DNA of 64,000 nucleotides. Source: Acetobacter senegalensis (GTDB taxonomy: Bacteria; Pseudomonadota; Alphaproteobacteria; Acetobacterales; Acetobacteraceae). Position 1 is the first letter of the stretch; each line of letters begins with the position of its first letter. Both the position numbers and the translations under genes were made by a program. Positions 1-9,493 of this stretch are shown piece after piece. The stretch spans positions 25,996 to 89,995 of the forward strand of contig NZ_LHZU01000136.1 in the NCBI RefSeq assembly GCF_001580995.1. Reading direction: 5' to 3'. The notes beneath the pieces were generated by a model. It was not told the DNA's origin. It saw nothing but the letters and a program-made list of their open reading frames with translations, and did no database searches.

Positions 1-69
1 ACGGAATCGCAGATCGGTCTTGGTTCTCTTCCCGTCCTTCCTGAGAGCGTGAAGGGAAGGGACCGGTTT

Positions 70-1896
70 GTGGGCAACACCCCGCAAGAGGTGTTGCAGT
101 CTGTCTTCGGTTATCCCGACTTCCGCAGCCTACAGGCGCAGGCTGTCAAAGGCATCATGGATGGCGAAGATACGCTTGTTCTGATGCCAACAGGTGGCGG
201 CAAAAGTATCTGTTACCAGATACCAGCTTTGTGCCGTGCAGGCATGGGCCTTGTCGTTTCACCTCTTATTGCCCTGATGGATGATCAGGTTGCCGGGTTA
301 AGGCAACTCGGTATCAACGCAGCTGCCCTTCATTCCGAACTGGAAAATGAAGAGGCCGCTAAAATCCGTTCAGATCTGGCCAATGGCAGAATAGACCTCC
401 TTTACGTGTCTCCCGAACGCCTTCTGGCACCGGGAACGTTAGAGCGCCTAACTCGCCAGACCATTTCAGTTATCGCGATTGATGAAGCCCACTGCATTTC
501 CGCATGGGGCCATGAATTCAGACCGGAATATAGAGAACTAGCCGCTCTTCCGCGCCATTTCCCCGGCGTGCCGCGTATTGCGCTGACGGCAACAGCTGAT
601 CAGCGAACGCGCGCTGACATCCTTTCTGCTCTGGATATGCCTCATGCCAGAGTTCTCATTTCCAGCTTCCACAGACCTAACCTGAATATCGCAGCCTTAC
701 CCAAAGCGTCGGAACTGCGGCAGCTTACAACGGTTCTAGAACGCCATAAGGAAGAGGCCTGTATTGTCTATTGTGGCAGCCGCGCCAGAACAGAGCGGAT
801 AGCCGCGTCCCTGAGGGAGCGTGGATGGACGGCTCTGGCCTTTCATGCGGGCCTTTCTCCAATAGAAAAACGGGCTGCACTCCTGCGCTTTCGGTCCGGA
901 GAGCCCATTGTAATCGTGGCGACCGTTGCCTTCGGCATGGGGATAGATCGACCTGATGTACGGGCTGTGATCCATCTGGACATGCCGGCCTCACCAGAAG
1001 CCTATTATCAGCAGATCGGTCGCGCCGGCCGAGATGGTTTACCGTCTGACACAGTACTTCTCTACGGTGGAGAAGATATGGCCCGCGCACGTTACTGGCT
1101 GGATCAGTCAAACGCACCAGAGACTGAAAAACGGGTCATGCGGGCTCGTCTGGAAGCCATGATCGCTCTGACGGAAACAACCGGCTGCCGGACCCAGGCT
1201 CTTCTCCATTGCTTTGGAGAAACATTAAACGAACCTTGCGGCCATTGTGATACCTGCCAGCATCCTGTCATCACTTTTGACGGCACAGAGGCCGCACGCA
1301 AATTCCTCTCCGCTGTATATCGCACTGGGCAGCATTATGGTGCCCTGCACGTTATTGCGGTTTTGCGGGGCAAACTTACGGAAGCGGTGGAACGTAACAG
1401 GCATAATGCTCTGTCCGTTTGGGGTATCGGCAAAGATAAGCCCGAGCCTTTCTGGCGCAGCGTTGTCCGACAGCTGATTGCCCGAGGCGCCTTACGCTCA
1501 GAAGGCCAGTATGGCGGCTTGGCCCTGAATAATGAAATTGCTCGCCCCATCCTGCGGGGCGAAGAAAGCATTGAACTGCGTGCAGATGCCACTGCGGAGC
1601 TTGAAAAAGGAAGCGCCTCCCGCAGCAGGCAAAGCTCTCCAGCAGTAGAACTGCCCGAAGACAAGCAACCGCTGTTTGCGGCGCTTAGAAAATGGCGGCT
1701 GGATGAAGCGCGAGAGCAGGAAATTCCCCCCTACGTGATTTTTCATGACGCTGCTTTGAGAGACATCGCCTTGCAGGAGCCCTCCACTCTGCAAGAACTT
1801 GGTGAGATCAAAGGGGTAGGGAGATCAAAACTGGAACGCTACGGAACGAACGTGCTCGACGTGCTTACGGCGGCCCGAAAAGAGCAAGACACGTGA
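70..1896 (+). CDS. recQ: ATP-dependent DNA helicase RecQ
   Basis: 3'-5' DNA helicase of the RecQ family, acting in recombinational repair. The product (608 aa from GTG 70) has a superfamily 2 core with Walker A 'TGGGKS' near residue 45, a DEAH box near 140, 'ALTATA' near 173 and 'QIGRAGRDG' near 320. A zinc-binding cysteine set follows (about C373, C390, C393, C396), and the C-terminus is HRDC-like ('GEIKGVGRSKLERYG'). GTG 70 is preferred because AAGGGAAGGGA ends 7 nt upstream; a GTG at 49 is also in frame. The frame stays open to the left edge, so a start outside the window cannot be excluded. The last 4 nt overlap glpR (GTGA), which suggests translational coupling to the glycerol operon. 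Confidence 0.95.
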   Translation: MGNTPQEVLQSVFGYPDFRSLQAQAVKGIMDGEDTLVLMPTGGGKSICYQIPALCRAGMGLVVSPLIALMDDQVAGLRQLGINAAALHSELENEEAAKIRSDLANGRIDLLYVSPERLLAPGTLERLTRQTISVIAIDEAHCISAWGHEFRPEYRELAALPRHFPGVPRIALTATADQRTRADILSALDMPHARVLISSFHRPNLNIAALPKASELRQLTTVLERHKEEACIVYCGSRARTERIAASLRERGWTALAFHAGLSPIEKRAALLRFRSGEPIVIVATVAFGMGIDRPDVRAVIHLDMPASPEAYYQQIGRAGRDGLPSDTVLLYGGEDMARARYWLDQSNAPETEKRVMRARLEAMIALTETTGCRTQALLHCFGETLNEPCGHCDTCQHPVITFDGTEAARKFLSAVYRTGQHYGALHVIAVLRGKLTEAVERNRHNALSVWGIGKDKPEPFWRSVVRQLIARGALRSEGQYGGLALNNEIARPILRGEESIELRADATAELEKGSASRSRQSSPAVELPEDKQPLFAALRKWRLDEAREQEIPPYVIFHDAALRDIALQEPSTLQELGEIKGVGRSKLERYGTNVLDVLTAARKEQDT

Positions 1897-2699
1897 CCGC
1901 CGGAGTAAAGGAGCGTCGGGCACGCATTCTGCAGTTTGTGCAGCAGCACGGTTATGCTGCCAATGAAGACCTGGCCAAGGTTCTCAACGTTACCGTCCAG
2001 ACGGTAAGGCGCGACGTAAACAGTATGGCCGCGGACGGAATTGTCACACGCCATCATGGCGGGGCTTCGGCCATTTCCCCTACGGAAAACATAGCGTATT
2101 CGGACCGCCAGATTCTGAACCTGAAACAGAAAGAAGCCATCGGACAAAAGGCCGCATTGGCCATACCGAATGGTGCATCGTTGTTTATCAATATCGGCAC
2201 CACGACAGAAGCATTTGCGCGCTGCCTGCGGGGACATCACGGCCTGCGTGTAATTACAAACAATATCCACGTAGCCACTCTTTTGGCCCCCGCACCTGAA
2301 TGCAATCTCATCATTGCGGGCGGCACTGTACGATTACGGGATGGAGGAATCGTCGGACCTGCCGCGGCTGCGATGATCGAACAATACCGTGCCGATTTCG
2401 GTGTTATCGGCATAAGCGGCATTGATGACGACGGAACACTCCTTGATTTTGATGCCGATGAGATCAGCGCTGCTCAGGCAATTATCCGGAATGCCCGCAC
2501 TGTGTTCCTGCTGGCAGATCATACCAAATTCAAACGTAGGCCCATGGCGCGCGTAGGGCACATTTCGGAAATCAGCGCATTCTATACGGATCAGCCCCCT
2601 CCACCTGCGCTGGAAACTATCCTACGCAAGGCCGGAGTTGTTCTGCATGTCGTCAATGATGCAGAATTTTCGGAAAGGAAAACACGAAAGCCCATATAA
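1893..2699 (+). CDS. glpR: DeoR-family glycerol-3-phosphate regulon repressor GlpR
   Basis: Probable repressor of the adjacent glycerol genes. The 268 aa product has the DeoR layout: an N-terminal winged helix-turn-helix (about residues 5-60, including 'VTVQTVRRDVNSM') and a C-terminal sugar-phosphate sensing domain with 'INIGTTTEAFA' and 'GISGIDDDGTLLDFD'. Length is normal for the family. It starts at GTG 1893, sharing 4 nt with the recQ stop, and lies 95 nt before glpD. Assignment as GlpR rather than another DeoR member rests on the glpD-glpF-glpK genes directly downstream; in this family the effector is usually the phosphorylated sugar, here expected to be glycerol-3-phosphate. Confidence 0.88.
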   Translation: MTAGVKERRARILQFVQQHGYAANEDLAKVLNVTVQTVRRDVNSMAADGIVTRHHGGASAISPTENIAYSDRQILNLKQKEAIGQKAALAIPNGASLFINIGTTTEAFARCLRGHHGLRVITNNIHVATLLAPAPECNLIIAGGTVRLRDGGIVGPAAAAMIEQYRADFGVIGISGIDDDGTLLDFDADEISAAQAIIRNARTVFLLADHTKFKRRPMARVGHISEISAFYTDQPPPPALETILRKAGVVLHVVNDAEFSERKTRKPI

Positions 2700-2725
2700 G
2701 GGCCAAACAGTCATATTAAGGCCAT

Positions 2726-2771
2726 TGTTTTCCGCTCTTGTTTTCGGATACGAAGATCAAAGATCGTTTTC
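2726..2771 (+). promoter_or_regulatory. Candidate operator: three phased GTTTTC repeats upstream of glpD
   Basis: The glpR-glpD gap holds GTTTTC at 2727-2732, 2740-2745 and 2766-2771. The spacings are 13 and 26 nt (one and two units of 13). Tandem half-sites are common for DeoR repressors, so this is a plausible GlpR operator. No convincing -35/-10 pair was found, and the binding role is inference only. Confidence 0.3.
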
Positions 2772-2794
2772 ATTTGTTGGTATCGGAAGAGAAA

Positions 2795-4315
2795 ATGCTA
2801 GAGACTGCATCTGCAACAGACCGTCCTTATGATCTGCTGATTGTAGGCGGAGGCGTGAACGGAGCTGGGATTGCCCGCGATGCAGTCGGGCGCGGCGCTT
2901 CTGTCCTGCTGGTGGAGCAGGATGATCTGGCCAGCTATACCTCTTCCGCCAGCACAAAACTGATCCACGGTGGCCTGCGCTATCTGGAATACTATGAATT
3001 CCGGCTGGTGCGTGAAGCCCTGACAGAACGTGAGCGTCTGCTGAAAATGGCCCCGCACATCATGTGGCCCATGCGTTTCGTTCTGCCCCATTCCAAACTT
3101 GTTCGTCCTGCGTGGATGCTACGTGCCGGGCTGTTCCTTTACGATCACCTTGCCTCGAACATGACGCTGCCCAAATCCCGCGCCATTGATTTTCGTACCC
3201 ATTCCTCTGGGCGTCCACTGAAAGCAGATTACACTAAGGGCTTTGTCTATTCGGACGGTTGGGTTCAGGACAGCCGCCTGGTTGTTCTGAATGCGATGGA
3301 TGCAGGCGAACGAGGAGCAGATATCCGCACCCGCACCCGGCTTGTTCACGCTGAACGGGTAAATGGCCTGTGGCAAGCAACGTTGGAAGACCGCACGACC
3401 GGAACCACCCAGGTGGTGCAGGCCCGCGCGCTTGTAAACGCAGCAGGACCATGGGTTGCCCGGCTTCTTGCTGACACCCTGAAGATCCCTAATTCCAAAT
3501 CAGTGCGTCTGGTTAAGGGCAGCCATATCATTGTTCCGCGTGTGTTTGATGGGCCTCAGGCTTACATCTTCCAGAACCCAGACAAACGTATTGTGTTTGC
3601 CATTCCCTATGAACAGAAGTTCACGCTCATCGGCACGACGGATATTCCGTGGAAGGATGCACCAGGACGCGTAGGGATTGCGCCCGATGAAATCACCTAT
3701 CTCTGTGAAAGCGTAAATCGCTACTTCAAGACGCAGGTGAAGGAGAGCGATGTCGTGTGGAGCTATGCTGGTCTCCGCCCACTTTATGATGACGCATCTG
3801 CCAATGCCTCTGCGGTAACACGAGACTATGTTCTGGATCTTGATACCCAGAACGGTGCACCGCTTCTCTCCATCTTTGGCGGCAAAATTACCACTTACCG
3901 GAAGCTTGCCGAACACGCTCTTGAAAAACTGGCACCAGTTCTACCCGCTGTGGCGGGCGCTAGCTGGACGGCAAACGAGGTTCTGCCAGGGGGAGACATG
4001 GGTGAGGGTGGGTTTGACGCCGCCCTTGGACGCCTGCGGCGTGCAGCCCCTTGGCTGGTTCCGTCACTTGCATGGCGTTTGCTGCGTAATTACGGTAGCC
4101 GGGCCTACGAAATTATTGGAGAAGCAAACTCCATGAAAGAGCTCGGCGATGTTCTCGGGGGGGATCTGACCACTCGCGAAGTTGACTATCTGATTGATCG
4201 TGAATGGGCACGCACTGCAGAAGACGTTCTTTGGCGTCGCAGCAAGTTGGGCCTGCACCTGAACGAGGCAGAAAAAACCAAGGTTGCCGATTACGTGAAG
4301 CAGAAAACTGCTTGA
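2795..4315 (+). CDS. glpD: Glycerol-3-phosphate dehydrogenase, FAD-dependent (GlpD)
   Basis: Oxidises sn-glycerol-3-phosphate to dihydroxyacetone phosphate at the inner membrane, passing electrons to ubiquinone. The 506 aa product opens with a FAD-binding 'LIVGGGVNGAGIARDA' near residue 15, then the family motif 'TKLIHGGLRYLE', a second FAD/substrate region with 'GTTDIPW', and 'IFGGKITTYRKLAE' before a C-terminal helical cap. ATG 2795 is chosen over an upstream in-frame TTG at 2738 because GGAAGAG precedes it at good spacing and the FAD motif then sits at its usual distance from the N-terminus. Second gene of glpR-glpD-glpF-glpK. Confidence 0.95.
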   Translation: MLETASATDRPYDLLIVGGGVNGAGIARDAVGRGASVLLVEQDDLASYTSSASTKLIHGGLRYLEYYEFRLVREALTERERLLKMAPHIMWPMRFVLPHSKLVRPAWMLRAGLFLYDHLASNMTLPKSRAIDFRTHSSGRPLKADYTKGFVYSDGWVQDSRLVVLNAMDAGERGADIRTRTRLVHAERVNGLWQATLEDRTTGTTQVVQARALVNAAGPWVARLLADTLKIPNSKSVRLVKGSHIIVPRVFDGPQAYIFQNPDKRIVFAIPYEQKFTLIGTTDIPWKDAPGRVGIAPDEITYLCESVNRYFKTQVKESDVVWSYAGLRPLYDDASANASAVTRDYVLDLDTQNGAPLLSIFGGKITTYRKLAEHALEKLAPVLPAVAGASWTANEVLPGGDMGEGGFDAALGRLRRAAPWLVPSLAWRLLRNYGSRAYEIIGEANSMKELGDVLGGDLTTREVDYLIDREWARTAEDVLWRRSKLGLHLNEAEKTKVADYVKQKTA

Positions 4316-4368
4316 CCTGATAGGCAATCCCCTTTCTTTCCCAAGAAAAACAAGAAGACGAGGAAAGT

Positions 4369-5193
4369 ATGACAGGTATGAGCAAGGCTTTCATCGGTGA
4401 ATTGATTGCCGAATGTGTAGCCGTTTTCATTATTATTGTGTTTGGGGATTCCGTAGCGGCGATGTATTCGCTCTACGACCCCAGTCCTTACAAACTCGCC
4501 TACTGGGGAGTGTGTATTGTCTGGGGACTGGGGGTCACGATTGCCATTTATGTGACCGGCGCTGTTTCAGGCACCCACGCCAATCCGGCAGTCACGTTAG
4601 CTCTTGCCTGTTTCCGGGGCTTCTCATGGAAAAAAGTTCTGCCTTATTGGGCAGCCCAGGTCTTGGGTGGTTTTCTGGGAGCCGTTATTGTTTACACCCT
4701 CTTTTCCCCGGTTATTGACCACTATGCTGCTCTTCATCAGATAGACCGCCTCCATGATGGAGCAGGGGCAGGGGTGTTTTTTACGCATCCCGGTGATTTC
4801 ATCACGCCTATGCATGCTTTTGTGGATGAAATCATCCTGACCGCCATGCTGCTTCTCGGCATTTTCGCCGTCACCTGCGAGTACAATACGCAGGCGCCAC
4901 AGGCAAATTCTGGCGCCTTGATCATTGGCTTTCTGGTTGCGGCCATTGGTGCCTCAGCAGGGTATCTGGAAGCGTGGGCTATCAACCCGGCCCGTGATTT
5001 CGGTCCGCGCCTGTTCTGTTATTTTGCCGGATGGGGCGGTTCCGCACTCCCATCACCTGGAAACTACTGGTGGGTGCCAATTGCTGGCCCATTGATAGGC
5101 GGCGTTATCGGGGGAGCTTTCTATCAGGGGCTTCTCAAACCTTTCATGCCCTCTTTAAACAAAACCCGTGATTCCAACACGGCTCACGACTAA
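4369..5193 (+). CDS. glpF: Glycerol uptake facilitator (aquaglyceroporin GlpF)
   Basis: Inner-membrane channel of the MIP family for facilitated entry of glycerol. The 274 aa product has about six hydrophobic segments and the two pore motifs: NPA at residues 72-74 and NPAR at 206-209. Asp210 directly after the second motif is typical of glycerol-conducting members rather than water-only aquaporins. ATG 4369 follows GAGGAAAG. It sits 53 nt after glpD and 29 nt before glpK, so entering glycerol is trapped at once by phosphorylation. Confidence 0.94.
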   Translation: MTGMSKAFIGELIAECVAVFIIIVFGDSVAAMYSLYDPSPYKLAYWGVCIVWGLGVTIAIYVTGAVSGTHANPAVTLALACFRGFSWKKVLPYWAAQVLGGFLGAVIVYTLFSPVIDHYAALHQIDRLHDGAGAGVFFTHPGDFITPMHAFVDEIILTAMLLLGIFAVTCEYNTQAPQANSGALIIGFLVAAIGASAGYLEAWAINPARDFGPRLFCYFAGWGGSALPSPGNYWWVPIAGPLIGGVIGGAFYQGLLKPFMPSLNKTRDSNTAHD

Positions 5194-5222
5194 CAAACTC
5201 CGATCAAAGAAGGATAATCTCG

Positions 5223-6722
5223 ATGAGCGCGCAAGACTACGTATTGGCAATTGATCAAGGCACGACCTCAACACGTTCGATCGTATTTGATCGGCATGCT
5301 CACGAGATTTCCAGAGCGCGGCAGGAATTCGCTCAGCATTACCCCAATGCTGGATGGGTGGAGCATTGCCCTGAAGATATCTGGAACGATGTGCTGACCA
5401 CCTCCAAGACAGCCGTGGAACAGGCTGGCGGCGCAGCCCGCATTGCGGGCATCGGCATAACAAACCAGCGTGAGACCATTGTTGTCTGGGATCGCGCAAC
5501 GGGGAAGCCAATCCACCGCGCCATTGTGTGGCAGGACCGCAGGACGGCTGCAACGTGCCAGAAGCTGAAAGAAGAAGGGGCCGAAACGCTTGTACGTGAG
5601 CGGACGGGCCTGCTGATCGACCCTTATTTCTCAGCCACCAAACTGGCCTGGATATTGGACAATGTCTCCGGGGCTCGGGCACAGGCCGAGAAAGGAGAAC
5701 TTGCGTTCGGCACGATTGATTCTTTCATCCTTTGGCGCCTGACCGGCGGCAAGGTGCATGCCACAGACATCACAAACGCTGCGCGCACATTGCTGTTCAA
5801 TATTTATACCCAACAGTGGGATGACGATCTGCTCCGCCTGTTCCACATTCCAGCCGCCCTTCTGCCGGAAGTAAAAGACAACAGCACTCTCTTCGGCGAA
5901 ACTGATCCTTCTCTTTACGGGCGCGCCATTCCTATTGCCGGTATGGCGGGAGACCAGCAAGCTGCGGTTGTCGGGCAGGCGTGCTTCACTCCTGGCATGG
6001 CAAAAGCAACCTATGGCACCGGCTGTTTCGTTCTGCTGAACACGGGCGAAAAGCCAGTTGTGTCCAAGCACCGGATGCTTACAACCATTGCCTACCGCAT
6101 TGGCGGCAAAACGACTTACGCTCTCGAAGGGTCCATTTTTGTAGCCGGTGCCGCTATCAAATGGCTCCGCGATGGGTTGCATCTCATCACGCACGCATCC
6201 CAGACAGACGACATGGCCACCCGTATCCCCCATAGCCACGGCGTTTATATGGTCCCGGGTTTTGTTGGCCTTGGTGCTCCCCACTGGGACCCAGATGCGC
6301 GTGGCCTGATCTGTGGGCTGACATTGGATGCAACGGCCGCCCACATTGCCCGGGCAGCACTGGAATCCGTAGCCTACCAAACGCTCGATCTAGTGACGGC
6401 AATGATGCAGGACGGAGGCGGCACGACAGACGCCCTGCGTGTGGATGGCGGTATGTCCGCCAATGACTGGTTCTGTCAGTTTCTGGCAGATATGCTTCAG
6501 GTGAAAGTTGAACGCCCTCACAACGTGGAAACCACGGCACTCGGCGCTGGTTTCCTCGCTGGTCTTGCTACCGGCGTATGGGAAAATGAAGCAACCCTCG
6601 CTTCCGAATGGAAACGCGGCCAACTCTTTGAGCCCTCAATGAACAATGAGCAACGCCGCACAATGATTGCCGGATGGCATCAAGCTGTAAAACGTACTCT
6701 CACAACTCCTTCACTCGGCTGA
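5223..6722 (+). CDS. glpK: Glycerol kinase
   Basis: Phosphorylates glycerol to sn-glycerol-3-phosphate with ATP. The 499 aa product is normal family length. It shows the FGGY-kinase ATPase fold: phosphate-1 motif '[13 protein letters not shown]' at residues 11-23, 'VWQDRRT' near 100, '[11 protein letters not shown]' in the middle and '[14 protein letters not shown]' in the second domain. ATG 5223 follows GAAGGATAA. It ends the glp operon; with GlpF and GlpD it gives a full route from external glycerol to dihydroxyacetone phosphate, a common carbon route in acetic acid bacteria. Confidence 0.96.
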   Translation: MSAQDYVLAIDQGTTSTRSIVFDRHAHEISRARQEFAQHYPNAGWVEHCPEDIWNDVLTTSKTAVEQAGGAARIAGIGITNQRETIVVWDRATGKPIHRAIVWQDRRTAATCQKLKEEGAETLVRERTGLLIDPYFSATKLAWILDNVSGARAQAEKGELAFGTIDSFILWRLTGGKVHATDITNAARTLLFNIYTQQWDDDLLRLFHIPAALLPEVKDNSTLFGETDPSLYGRAIPIAGMAGDQQAAVVGQACFTPGMAKATYGTGCFVLLNTGEKPVVSKHRMLTTIAYRIGGKTTYALEGSIFVAGAAIKWLRDGLHLITHASQTDDMATRIPHSHGVYMVPGFVGLGAPHWDPDARGLICGLTLDATAAHIARAALESVAYQTLDLVTAMMQDGGGTTDALRVDGGMSANDWFCQFLADMLQVKVERPHNVETTALGAGFLAGLATGVWENEATLASEWKRGQLFEPSMNNEQRRTMIAGWHQAVKRTLTTPSLG

Positions 6723-6732
6723 ACGCCAGCGC

Positions 6733-6765
6733 TTTTTTCCTCCTCAGAACAAGGGGAGGAAAAAA
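6733..6765. terminator. Inverted repeat between converging glpK and the PCuAC-like gene
   Basis: An exact 11-bp inverted repeat: TTTTTTCCTCC at 6733-6743 and GGAGGAAAAAA at 6755-6765, with an 11-nt loop. It lies between converging genes where a shared terminator is expected. On neither strand is the stem followed by a free T-run; the T-tract is inside the stem. Termination is therefore plausible but not of canonical form. Confidence 0.45.
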
Positions 6766-6777
6766 CACTGCTGCCTT

Positions 6778-7275
6778 TCACTCCGTAGCTTTTCCTTGAT
6801 CGACCGCCACCGTTACGTCCTTGGATGACCCTCCAAGGAAAGAAAAGGTGAACGTCGCGTTCTGTCCCGCCTTGAGAGCGGGGTCTGGATCAAGGCATAA
6901 AAGATGATAGCCACCATGAGGAAACACGAGCGTCGTATTGGCAGGCAGGGAAAGGTGAGTGAAAAGAGAAAGTGTGCCCGAGGTACTTTCCTGATCAGAA
7001 TGATGGCCTACCAGCGTCCGGCATGAAGCGGATGAGACGTTCGTAACCAGATGCGCATTTTCACCTTTGTTTGTAAGCGTGAAATACAGCGCATAAACAT
7101 GCCCGGCAGGCCGGACAAGTTGCATACTGACGTTTGTAATCTCAATATCTTTCTGGGCATTTTCCTGCCCCGGAATTGACTTACCCGGATCCCTGTCCTC
7201 AGCATGAGCTGGGGTATGAACCAGCAGTCCGGCGAGTAACGCAGGCAAGATGCCGAGATGGGCGTGAAGTTTCAT
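6778..7275 (-). CDS. PCuAC (DUF461)-like exported protein with degraded copper motif
   Basis: A 165 aa exported protein: signal peptide about residues 1-25 ending 'THAPAHA'-like in 'VHTPAHA', then one beta-rich domain. 'YALYFTLTNKGENAHLV', 'LSLPANTTLVFPHGGYHLL' and the overall order match periplasmic copper chaperones of the PCuAC family. The family's copper ligands follow the pattern H(M)x10Mx21HxM. Here the methionines appear replaced (HLL instead of HxM, and TLSL where the other Met is expected), while several His and one Cys (SCRTL) remain. It may bind copper differently or not at all. It converges with glpK and diverges from nrdR. Confidence 0.7.
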   Translation of the reverse strand: MKLHAHLGILPALLAGLLVHTPAHAEDRDPGKSIPGQENAQKDIEITNVSMQLVRPAGHVYALYFTLTNKGENAHLVTNVSSASCRTLVGHHSDQESTSGTLSLFTHLSLPANTTLVFPHGGYHLLCLDPDPALKAGQNATFTFSFLGGSSKDVTVAVDQGKATE

Positions 7276-7417
7276 CGTGACTCCGGTGTTTTTAGCCTCG
7301 TATCAGTATATACTGCCAAGGCAGATCGAGCATGTTGCGAACACTATACCGCAATCCTGTTGGTCTGTAAGAAGGTTCTGCTACGGGAGCCAGCCAGTTT
7401 GAGAGGCCAGATTACCA

Positions 7418-7894
7418 ATGCGTTGCCCATTTTGCGGGAACCCGGACAGCCAGGTCAAAGATAGCCGCCCGAATGAAGAGGGTTCTGCCATACGCCGCCG
7501 CAGAGCCTGCCTTTCGTGCGGCCAACGCTTTACAACCGTTGAACGTGTGCAATTGCGAGATCTGGTTGTGGTTAAAGCAAACGGAAGGCGTGCCCCGTTT
7601 GAAAGAGAAAAGCTGGCACGGTCCATCCGCATTGCTCTACGCAAACGACCTCTACCTGAAACAAGAATCGAACAGATTGTCAGCGGGCTGGTCAGACAGC
7701 TTGAAGCCTCGGGTGAAACTGAAGTGCCTTCCTCGCGTATAGGTAAGCTTGCCATGGAGGTGCTCAAGGAAGTGGATACGGTCGGCTATGTCCGTTTTGC
7801 CAGCGTGTACAGAGATTTCACGGAAGCAAAGGATTTCTCCGAAATTCTGACGTCAATGGACGTTTCCGATGCTGACAATCAGGAAAAAGACTAG
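7418..7894 (+). CDS. nrdR: Transcriptional repressor NrdR
   Basis: ATP/dATP-sensing repressor of ribonucleotide reductase genes. The 158 aa product has the family order: an N-terminal zinc ribbon with C3, C6, C31 and C34 (CPFC and CLSC) and an ATP-cone from about residue 48, beginning '[17 protein letters not shown]'. Length is typical. ATG 7418 begins directly with MRCPFC, the usual NrdR N-terminus. It heads a run with nusB (62 nt downstream) and thiL. In other alphaproteobacteria nrdR and nusB are often near ribD/ribE; these are absent here. Confidence 0.96.
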   Translation: MRCPFCGNPDSQVKDSRPNEEGSAIRRRRACLSCGQRFTTVERVQLRDLVVVKANGRRAPFEREKLARSIRIALRKRPLPETRIEQIVSGLVRQLEASGETEVPSSRIGKLAMEVLKEVDTVGYVRFASVYRDFTEAKDFSEILTSMDVSDADNQEKD

Positions 7895-7956
7895 ACCTTG
7901 AGCCATAAAGGCGTCATGAAACCCCGCTCCCTCAACAGGGCACGCAGGAGACAGGG

Positions 7957-8490
7957 ATGACAGAGCTGCAAGACCAACCAGAACTTAAGGGAGCGCAACG
8001 ACCGCGTACGGCGGCTCGGGTGGCGGCTGTTCAAGCACTTTTCCAGATTGAACAGAACGAAGATCGCGCGGAAAGTGTCGTTCAGCAGTTCATGGTACAT
8101 CGCTTCGGCACAACGCTGAACAACGATTCCTACGAGGAAGGCTATGTGCCAGAGCCTGATACACGCCTCTTTGTCTCTGTGGTGAAAGAAGCGGTCTCCC
8201 ACCGGAGCCTTATTCTGGACCAACTGGCCGCAACCTTGCCTGCAACATGGCCAGTTACCCGTCTTGACCCAGTTTTACGCGCGCTCTTCATGGCCGCTCT
8301 TGGCGAAGCGCTGGCAGGGGAGGTTCCTGCGAGTGTGATCATCAATGAGTATATGGATATCGCCCACGGCTTTTTTTCCGGCGATGAACCCAAACTGGTG
8401 AACGGCGTGCTGGACACCGCTATAAAACAGCTCACTTCGACCGAAAAGAACCAGCGTCCGTCTGAAGCTGAGGACAACAAAGCTGACTAA
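7957..8490 (+). CDS. nusB: Transcription antitermination factor NusB
   Basis: Binds boxA RNA with S10/NusE during rRNA antitermination. The 177 aa all-helical product has the NusB N-terminus 'RTAARVAAVQALFQIEQ' around residues 17-33 and the family motif 'LDPVLRALFMAALGEAL' followed by 'PASVIINEYMDIAH'. Length is slightly above average because of an acidic tail. ATG 7957 follows GGAGACAGGG. Its last 8 nt overlap the proposed thiL CTG start, so the two are probably translationally coupled. Confidence 0.94.
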   Translation: MTELQDQPELKGAQRPRTAARVAAVQALFQIEQNEDRAESVVQQFMVHRFGTTLNNDSYEEGYVPEPDTRLFVSVVKEAVSHRSLILDQLAATLPATWPVTRLDPVLRALFMAALGEALAGEVPASVIINEYMDIAHGFFSGDEPKLVNGVLDTAIKQLTSTEKNQRPSEAEDNKAD

Positions 8491-9448
8491 TCTTCCGCCG
8501 GAATTTACGTTTATCCGTCGACATTTCTCCGATCTGGCAGGCCCCGGCGCACTTGGCCTGACAGATGATGCCGCCGTTTTTACGCCACCACCCGGTCGTG
8601 ACCTCGTGATAGCGGCCGATGCAATGGTCGAAAATGTACATTTTCTGCCGGATGATCCGGCAGAAACCATTGGCCGCAAGCTTCTCCGTTGCAATCTGTC
8701 TGATCTCGCAGCAATGGGCGCTCGCCCTGAAGGCTGGCTTCTCACCGTCGCGCGTCCACCCTCCATAGAAGACAAATGGTTTGAAGGATTCTGCCGAGGG
8801 ATCAAAGAGGACCAGACCCTTTTCAACCTAAGTCTGCTTGGAGGAGACACAACATCCACCTCTGGGCCGTTGGTTCTCTCCCTCACCATTCTGGGGTCCG
8901 TCCCCCCCAGACATGCCATAAAGCGTCAGGGTATTCGGGCTGGAGATGGTCTCTGGGTTACCGGCACCATAGGAGACGGCGCTTTGGGGTTGCGAGCCTT
9001 GCAAGGCATTATTGACGATCCTTCAGGCTATCTTGCTTACCGTTACCGCATGCCCCAACCAAGAGTGGGAGCTCCACTCTATGGTCTGGCCTCAGGAGCG
9101 ATGGATGTCTCAGATGGTCTGCTACAGGATGCAGGCCACCTTGCTAGAGAAAATGCTCTTGGGGTCACGGTCTATGCGGCTGATGTCCCATTCTCTCGTG
9201 CCGCCCTTGAGTGCGGGCCAGAATGGCTGGAAACATGCCTGACTGGTGGCGATGACTACGAACTTCTTTTCGCTGTGCCTCCAGATAAGGAAAAAGCTCT
9301 TTTACAGTCTCCCTTCTTAGAGACCGTGGAGGGGGCCATTCCTGTCACACGCATTGGAGTTTTTCATAATAAAAGTGATGGCGTCACTGTAATTGACAAG
9401 AATGAAAAAATACTCTCATTCAAAAAATTCGGCTGGAGCCATTTCTAG
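8483..9448 (+). CDS. thiL: Thiamine-monophosphate kinase, probable CTG start
   Basis: Converts thiamine monophosphate to thiamine diphosphate. The 321 aa reading contains the ThiL/PurM-like motifs 'LTDDAAVF' (about residue 24), 'AADAMVENVHF', 'LSDLAAMGARP', 'MDVSDGLLQDAGHLA' and 'TGGDDYELLFAVP'. The frame is closed by a TAA at 8423 and contains no ATG, GTG or TTG before GTG 8606, which would remove about 40 residues including the DD metal-ATP motif. CTG 8483 has GAGGA at 8470-8474, 8 nt upstream, and yields the N-terminus M-TNLPPEFTFIRRHF. It overlaps the nusB stop by 8 nt. Identity is firm; the exact start is inference. Confidence 0.88.
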   Translation: MTNLPPEFTFIRRHFSDLAGPGALGLTDDAAVFTPPPGRDLVIAADAMVENVHFLPDDPAETIGRKLLRCNLSDLAAMGARPEGWLLTVARPPSIEDKWFEGFCRGIKEDQTLFNLSLLGGDTTSTSGPLVLSLTILGSVPPRHAIKRQGIRAGDGLWVTGTIGDGALGLRALQGIIDDPSGYLAYRYRMPQPRVGAPLYGLASGAMDVSDGLLQDAGHLARENALGVTVYAADVPFSRAALECGPEWLETCLTGGDDYELLFAVPPDKEKALLQSPFLETVEGAIPVTRIGVFHNKSDGVTVIDKNEKILSFKKFGWSHF

Positions 9449-9493
9449 AAATAATAAATTCAAACAATCACAATATATTAATTTTTATAGTGT

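Noticed and set aside
1..48. C-terminus of an upstream gene ending at the TGA at 42-44
   Set aside because: Only 14 codons are visible and they show nothing recognisable; the recQ frame is also open here, so no call is possible.
7300..7350. NrdR box near the nrdR start (GTATATAC palindrome and an ACACTATA half-site)
   Set aside because: Neither matches the full NrdR box and there is no paired site at the expected spacing.
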